Source of the DNA: an uncultured Chlorobiaceae bacterium
GTDB taxonomy: Bacteria > Bacteroidota > Chlorobiia > Chlorobiales > Chlorobiaceae
Assembly: GCA_903929845.1 (NCBI GenBank)
Contig: CAIYWF010000010.1
Coordinates: forward strand, 1 to 7,254
Length of the DNA stretch: 7,254 nt
Direction: 5' to 3'
The notes beneath the pieces are model-generated. The model had not been told where the DNA came from and ran no database searches. It worked only from the letters and a program-made list of their open reading frames with translations. Positions 4,703-7,254 of the stretch are shown piece after piece. Positions within the stretch are counted from its first letter, which is position 1, and each line of letters opens with the position of its first letter. Made by a program: the position numbers and the translations under genes.

Positions 4703-5977
4703 ATGCCATCGATCAAAATGCGTGCTTTTTTGATTTCTATTGGAGCATTTGCTCCTCTTCTATTATGTTCGGTACCGCAGGCATCTGCAACACCTGCATT
4801 TTCCCGGCAGACTGGACAGTCGTGTGCAGCCTGCCATTTCCAGAGATATCCGTTACTCAATGCCTACGGTCGGTCGTTCAAGGCAAACGGATATACGCAA
4901 ACAGGCAAACAGGAGACTATTGAAGATAACTCCCTCTCTCTTCCCGTAACACTTAATGCGGCAGTGGTCACCAAACTCAGGTATGTGAAAACCAATGGTT
5001 CATCAACAGATGGAACAAACGGAGGCGAGTTTAATATGCCTGATGAAGCGAGCCTTTTTCTTGCCGGGAGGGTTGCAAAAAACATCGGATATCAAGCTGA
5101 TATAAGTCTGGGCAGAGACAAGGCTCTCTTGGCGGGCTTCAAGATGCCTTTTGTTTTCCCCCAGAATGACTTTATCCTCAGCGCCATTCCGTTTTTCACC
5201 GATACTCAAGGGCCAGCTTACGGCTATGAACTCTTGAACACCGGCGCGGTGGAGTTTTCCCGACCCTTTGAAAATGCAGCAGAGACTTCCGCACAACAAT
5301 ATCTTGTTCAAGGAGCGAATGAGGATAACAAGGGCACAACGGGTGTCGCCCTTGTCTTCCATCACAAGTATGGTTATTTAAGCTACACACCATACATTAC
5401 TAATAATAAAGATGACCTTGCAAACGCAACGCCACACAAATTCATGAGCTATGTAAGGGGCGTTGTTACTCCTGAAAAAGTGGGAAACTTTGAGCTTGCT
5501 GCCGGATTCCAGCTCTGGAAAGGCACCTCAGGTATCGACTTTCCAGACACCCCAGAGAACCCAAAAACTCACAAGGCTGATGCATGGGCAGTTGATGGCC
5601 AGGCGCAGGGAAAGGTCGGCAACTATCCTCTTGGTGTTTATGTCGCTTATGGCAGTGCCGCGAAAACTGAAGAGGGCGCCACACCCAACGACTTTAATAA
5701 AGAGACTGCGGCCAACAAGACTGCCTTTACCATTGCCGCCGATATGGGAGTTGTCCCGTCAAAGCTTGGTCTTGGACTTGCCTACAGAATAGCCAATTCT
5801 GGAAGTGGCGGCAGTGATGGTGAAAATGCAGTGACACTTGCCGCGACCTATAATATTGCCAAAAATGTCCTTCTTCAAGTGAACCACAGCTTCTATTCTT
5901 ATGGTGCCGATTTCATAAGACCAACACCAGACGTAGGAGACCAGAAAACATCGCTTGTGCTGTTCAGTGCATTCTGA
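4703..5977 (+). CDS. cyc2: Cyc2-like outer-membrane cytochrome-porin fusion (Fe(II) oxidase)
   Basis: Cyc2 proteins join one heme-c domain to an outer-membrane beta-barrel and take electrons from extracellular Fe(II). This 424-residue protein has a signal peptide (about 1-29, ending ASA before TPAF). The diagnostic N-terminal block follows: PAFSRQTGQSCAACH with the single heme site at C41, C44 and H45, then the conserved YPLLNAYGRSFKANGY at 49-64. From about residue 75 to the end it shows alternating polar/hydrophobic strands with Gly/Asn/Asp-rich turns, and it ends in LVLFSAF with a terminal phenylalanine, typical of outer-membrane barrels. No second CxxCH is present. The size fits neutrophilic-type Cyc2, usually about 400-550 residues. 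The c5-like cytochrome lies 211 bases upstream and a strong terminator follows. The start codon has only a distant GGA upstream; M6 is a possible alternative. Iron oxidation is inferred from family, not shown here. Confidence 0.88.
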   Translation: MPSIKMRAFLISIGAFAPLLLCSVPQASATPAFSRQTGQSCAACHFQRYPLLNAYGRSFKANGYTQTGKQETIEDNSLSLPVTLNAAVVTKLRYVKTNGSSTDGTNGGEFNMPDEASLFLAGRVAKNIGYQADISLGRDKALLAGFKMPFVFPQNDFILSAIPFFTDTQGPAYGYELLNTGAVEFSRPFENAAETSAQQYLVQGANEDNKGTTGVALVFHHKYGYLSYTPYITNNKDDLANATPHKFMSYVRGVVTPEKVGNFELAAGFQLWKGTSGIDFPDTPENPKTHKADAWAVDGQAQGKVGNYPLGVYVAYGSAAKTEEGATPNDFNKETAANKTAFTIAADMGVVPSKLGLGLAYRIANSGSGGSDGENAVTLAATYNIAKNVLLQVNHSFYSYGADFIRPTPDVGDQKTSLVLFSAF

Positions 5978-6003
5978 TTGGGAAACACCTTTGTTTCGAT
6001 AGT

Positions 6004-6044
6004 AAAAAAGCCGGTTTAACCTGTTAATGGTTGTCGGCTTTTTT
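6004..6044. terminator. Bidirectional intrinsic terminator between cyc2 and the convergent gene
   Basis: AAAAAAGCCG (6004-6013) pairs perfectly with CGGCTTTTTT (6035-6044), with an inner AACC/GGTT pairing in the loop. The stem is flanked by A and T runs on both sides, so it can stop transcription of cyc2 on the plus strand (27 bases after its stop) and of the gene on the minus strand. This is the clearest terminator in the window. Confidence 0.9.
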
Positions 6045-6112
6045 ATTGATGTCAATTCTTCCGGGATCGGTAAAAGTACAACACACTTGTTGACAGTTAT
6101 GCACAGACGCGT

Positions 6113-6850
6113 CTACTTGTTCATCAGTCTGAAATCGTGAATGTCAAGGTGAATTAATACCGGGCCACCGAGCGGTTTGCCTTTTGGTCCCTTCGGAGTT
6201 ACACGCCTTATCGAAGGGTACACAAGTCCTGAACTGTTTTGGGCATGCTGCAGAACAACATTGGAGGCAGATGCAAGCGGGCTAATAATATCGGCAGTAT
6301 AATCGTGCTGAATCAGACGGCCAGTTTCGCGGTCAAACCTGAATCGATGCACTTTGCTGTGGGTAGGAATCTTGTCGGGAAACCGCGCCTCCAGCCAACC
6401 CGGTTCGAGTTCCCTCCATTCAATATCCTCACGCATCAACAGTGCTGGCAGGGTAAAATAATTCCAAGAAGCATAATTGGCGAAGTAAGACATATCGAGG
6501 TCATCCCAATAGAATAACCTTCTTCCTATTGTAAAATAATCCCGCGCATTTCTGCGCTCAGAAAGAAGCTGACCGTTTTCATTTTCGAGACGAACATCAA
6601 GACCGTCAAGAATTCCAGTGATACCCTTGCTGAGACCAATTGGGGTCAATGCGGAAAATGGTCTGTGGATATCCAAAACCATTTTTGCATGGTGGAAAAC
6701 CGGGCGTCTTTTCAGGGTAAACGCCAGACCGTAAGCGCTTATTTCCGTTTCCAAAGTTTTTGCGTTTTGCCAAATCGTGCGCCCACCGTAAGCGGCAATA
6801 GCTTTTTCTGCGGTTTCTGTCAGGCTCATAACGGTATTTGGTTTTATCAT
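6113..6850 (-). CDS. Conserved hypothetical protein, function unknown
   Basis: A 245-residue protein with no recognisable catalytic motif, signal peptide or membrane helix, so probably cytosolic. It opens with a helical KAIAAYGGRTIWQNAKTL (16-33), then strands that include AYGLAFTLKRRP (39-50). The best-looking conserved blocks are LFYWDDLDMSYFANYASWNY (112-131), FPDKIPTHSKVHRFRFD (157-173) and HDYTAD (182-187), and a tail ending in LIHLDIHDF (232-240). I recall uncharacterised proteins of the same layout in other bacteria, but no function can be given; a LolA-like beta fold is only a guess. The ATG at 6850 is preferred because AGG stands six bases before it. Alternatives are ATG 6829 and TTG 6883. 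The gene is convergent with cyc2 and shares its terminator. The stop is TAG at 6115-6113. Confidence 0.8.
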   Translation of the reverse strand: MIKPNTVMSLTETAEKAIAAYGGRTIWQNAKTLETEISAYGLAFTLKRRPVFHHAKMVLDIHRPFSALTPIGLSKGITGILDGLDVRLENENGQLLSERRNARDYFTIGRRLFYWDDLDMSYFANYASWNYFTLPALLMREDIEWRELEPGWLEARFPDKIPTHSKVHRFRFDRETGRLIQHDYTADIISPLASASNVVLQHAQNSSGLVYPSIRRVTPKGPKGKPLGGPVLIHLDIHDFRLMNK

Positions 6851-7004
6851 GCAATGCCTGACTACTATAACATGAACAACCAATAAATCATTCTCTGTTG
6901 AACTGGATAATCCAGTCGCCTTTACAGATTCTATACGTTTTCAATGAACCTTGAATCCTGTTAGTGAGGGGGTACTACGATTCTTTATCGGATATTACAA
7001 ACAC
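6851..7004. other. Intergenic stretch between the hypothetical gene and the tRNA terminator
   Basis: About 150 bases with no gene seen on either strand. It contains the palindrome at 6902-6916 and presumably the promoter of the hypothetical gene. A TATAGT at about 6866-6861 on the minus strand is a possible -10 but has no matching -35. Confidence 0.4.
6902..6916. repeat. Palindrome ACTGGA-TAA-TCCAGT upstream of the hypothetical gene
   Basis: Perfect six-base arms around TAA, about 50 bases before the ATG at 6850. It could be an operator for the hypothetical gene. No convincing promoter was seen beside it. Confidence 0.3.
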
Positions 7005-7029
7005 AGAAGCCCGCATGCTGCGGGCTTCT
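7005..7029 (-). terminator. Terminator-like hairpin downstream of the serine tRNAs
   Basis: AGAAGCCCGC (7005-7014) pairs perfectly with GCGGGCTTCT (7020-7029), giving a ten-base GC-rich stem with a five-base loop. On the minus strand it comes 38 bases after the end of the second tRNA and is followed by a broken T tract (TGTGTTTGT). It most likely ends the tRNA transcript; the T tract is imperfect. Confidence 0.6.
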
Positions 7030-7033
7030 TGGC

Positions 7034-7063
7034 AGCCAAATCTTTTATAAAATAATTTTGGCT
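7034..7063 (-). repeat. AT-rich inverted repeat between the tRNA end and the terminator
   Basis: AGCCAAA (7034-7040) and TTTGGCT (7057-7063) form a seven-base stem. The loop holds a perfect ten-base palindrome, TTTTATAAAA (7043-7052). It begins three bases past the encoded CCA of the GCU tRNA, so it may act in 3' trimming of the precursor or be a second, weaker stop signal. Confidence 0.4.
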
Positions 7064-7066
7064 ACT

Positions 7067-7159
7067 TGGCGGAGAGGGAGGGATTCGAACCCTCGATAGC
7101 CCTATAAGAACTATGACGGTTTAGCAAACCGTTGCCTTCAGCCGCTCGGCCACCTCTCC
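7067..7159 (-). tRNA. tRNA-Ser(GCU), complete with encoded CCA
   Basis: A 93-base class II tRNA that reads AGC and AGU codons. The acceptor stem GGAGAGG (7159-7153) pairs with CCTCTCC (7077-7071), followed by discriminator G and an encoded CCA (7069-7067). The anticodon arm is ACGGT-TTGCTAA-ACCGT, with GCT at 7125-7123. A long variable arm with an ATAG/CTAT stem is the serine-type feature. The T arm is GAGGG-TTCGAAT-CCCTC. It lies eight bases after tRNA-Ser(UGA), so both are probably cut from one transcript. Confidence 0.97.
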
Positions 7160-7167
7160 TGATGGTC

Positions 7168-7253
7168 TGGCGGAGGATGAGGGACTCGAACCCCCAAGGG
7201 CGTGAGCCCGGCAGTTTTCAAGACTGCTGCCTTACCAATTAGACTAATCCTCC
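7168..7253 (-). tRNA. tRNA-Ser(UGA), complete with encoded CCA
   Basis: An 86-base class II tRNA that reads UCA and related UCN codons. The acceptor stem GGAGGAT (7253-7247) pairs with ATCCTCC (7178-7172), followed by discriminator G and CCA (7170-7168). The D arm is GTCT-AATTGGTA-AGGC. The anticodon arm is GCAGT-CTTGAAA-ACTGC with TGA at 7220-7218. The variable arm is short for a serine tRNA (GGGC-TCAC-GCCC), and the T arm is GGGGG-TTCGAGT-CCCTC. A selenocysteine tRNA was considered and excluded: the acceptor has seven pairs and the anticodon is UGA, not UCA. It is the first of the tandem pair; its promoter lies outside the window. Confidence 0.95.
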
Positions 7254-7254
7254 A

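Noticed and set aside
6097..6114. TTATGCACA (DnaA-box-like) followed by the palindrome AGACGCGTCT
   Set aside because: A single box with no AT-rich unwinding region, no cluster and no dnaA or dnaN nearby. It does not support an origin.
6851..6883. TTG start at 6883 for the hypothetical protein
   Set aside because: It adds eleven residues without family character, and the ATG at 6850 has AGG at proper spacing.
7168..7253. Selenocysteine tRNA
   Set aside because: The anticodon is UGA (reads UCA), the acceptor stem has seven pairs and the variable arm is short, so it is a serine tRNA.
1..7254. CRISPR array, insertion sequence or prophage
   Set aside because: No regularly spaced repeats, transposase or integrase motifs, or terminal inverted repeats with target duplications were seen on either strand.

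Overview
The window reads as a stretch of chromosome from a green sulfur bacterium (Chlorobiaceae, Chlorobium/Pelodictyon-like). The assignment is inferred, not proven. It rests on a Cyc2-type cytochrome-porin next to a cytochrome c5-like protein, a MurB with a long C-terminal extension, moderate GC, and weak Shine-Dalgarno sequences at several genes. No insertion sequence, integrase, CRISPR array or phage gene was seen.

Layout. Positions 1-3791 hold four genes, all on the minus strand, read in the order YgiD-like extradiol dioxygenase, NADPH-dependent FMN reductase, MurB fused to a DOMON/CBM9-like domain, and a P-type cation ATPase cut off by the window edge. Spacing is close (61, 59 and 12 bases) and no clear terminator separates them, so they may be one operon driven by the promoter at 3816-3844. 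Positions 3792-4128 are a non-coding divergent control region. Positions 4129-5977 (plus strand) carry a small periplasmic monoheme cytochrome c and then, after a 211-base spacer crowded with palindromes, a 424-residue outer-membrane Cyc2-like protein. A strong two-way terminator at 6004-6044 separates cyc2 from a convergent, uncharacterised 245-residue gene. The right end holds two complete serine tRNAs (UGA and GCU) in tandem on the minus strand, followed downstream by hairpins.

How the genes work together. The central point is the plus-strand pair. Cyc2 is an outer-membrane cytochrome fused to a porin that takes electrons from dissolved Fe(II); a small c5-like cytochrome is a natural periplasmic acceptor. 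In a green sulfur bacterium this pair would feed Fe(II) electrons to the photosynthetic chain (photoferrotrophy). The left block looks like housekeeping and redox functions with no obvious link to iron. The most distinctive items after Cyc2 are the MurB fusion and the palindrome cluster in front of cyc2.
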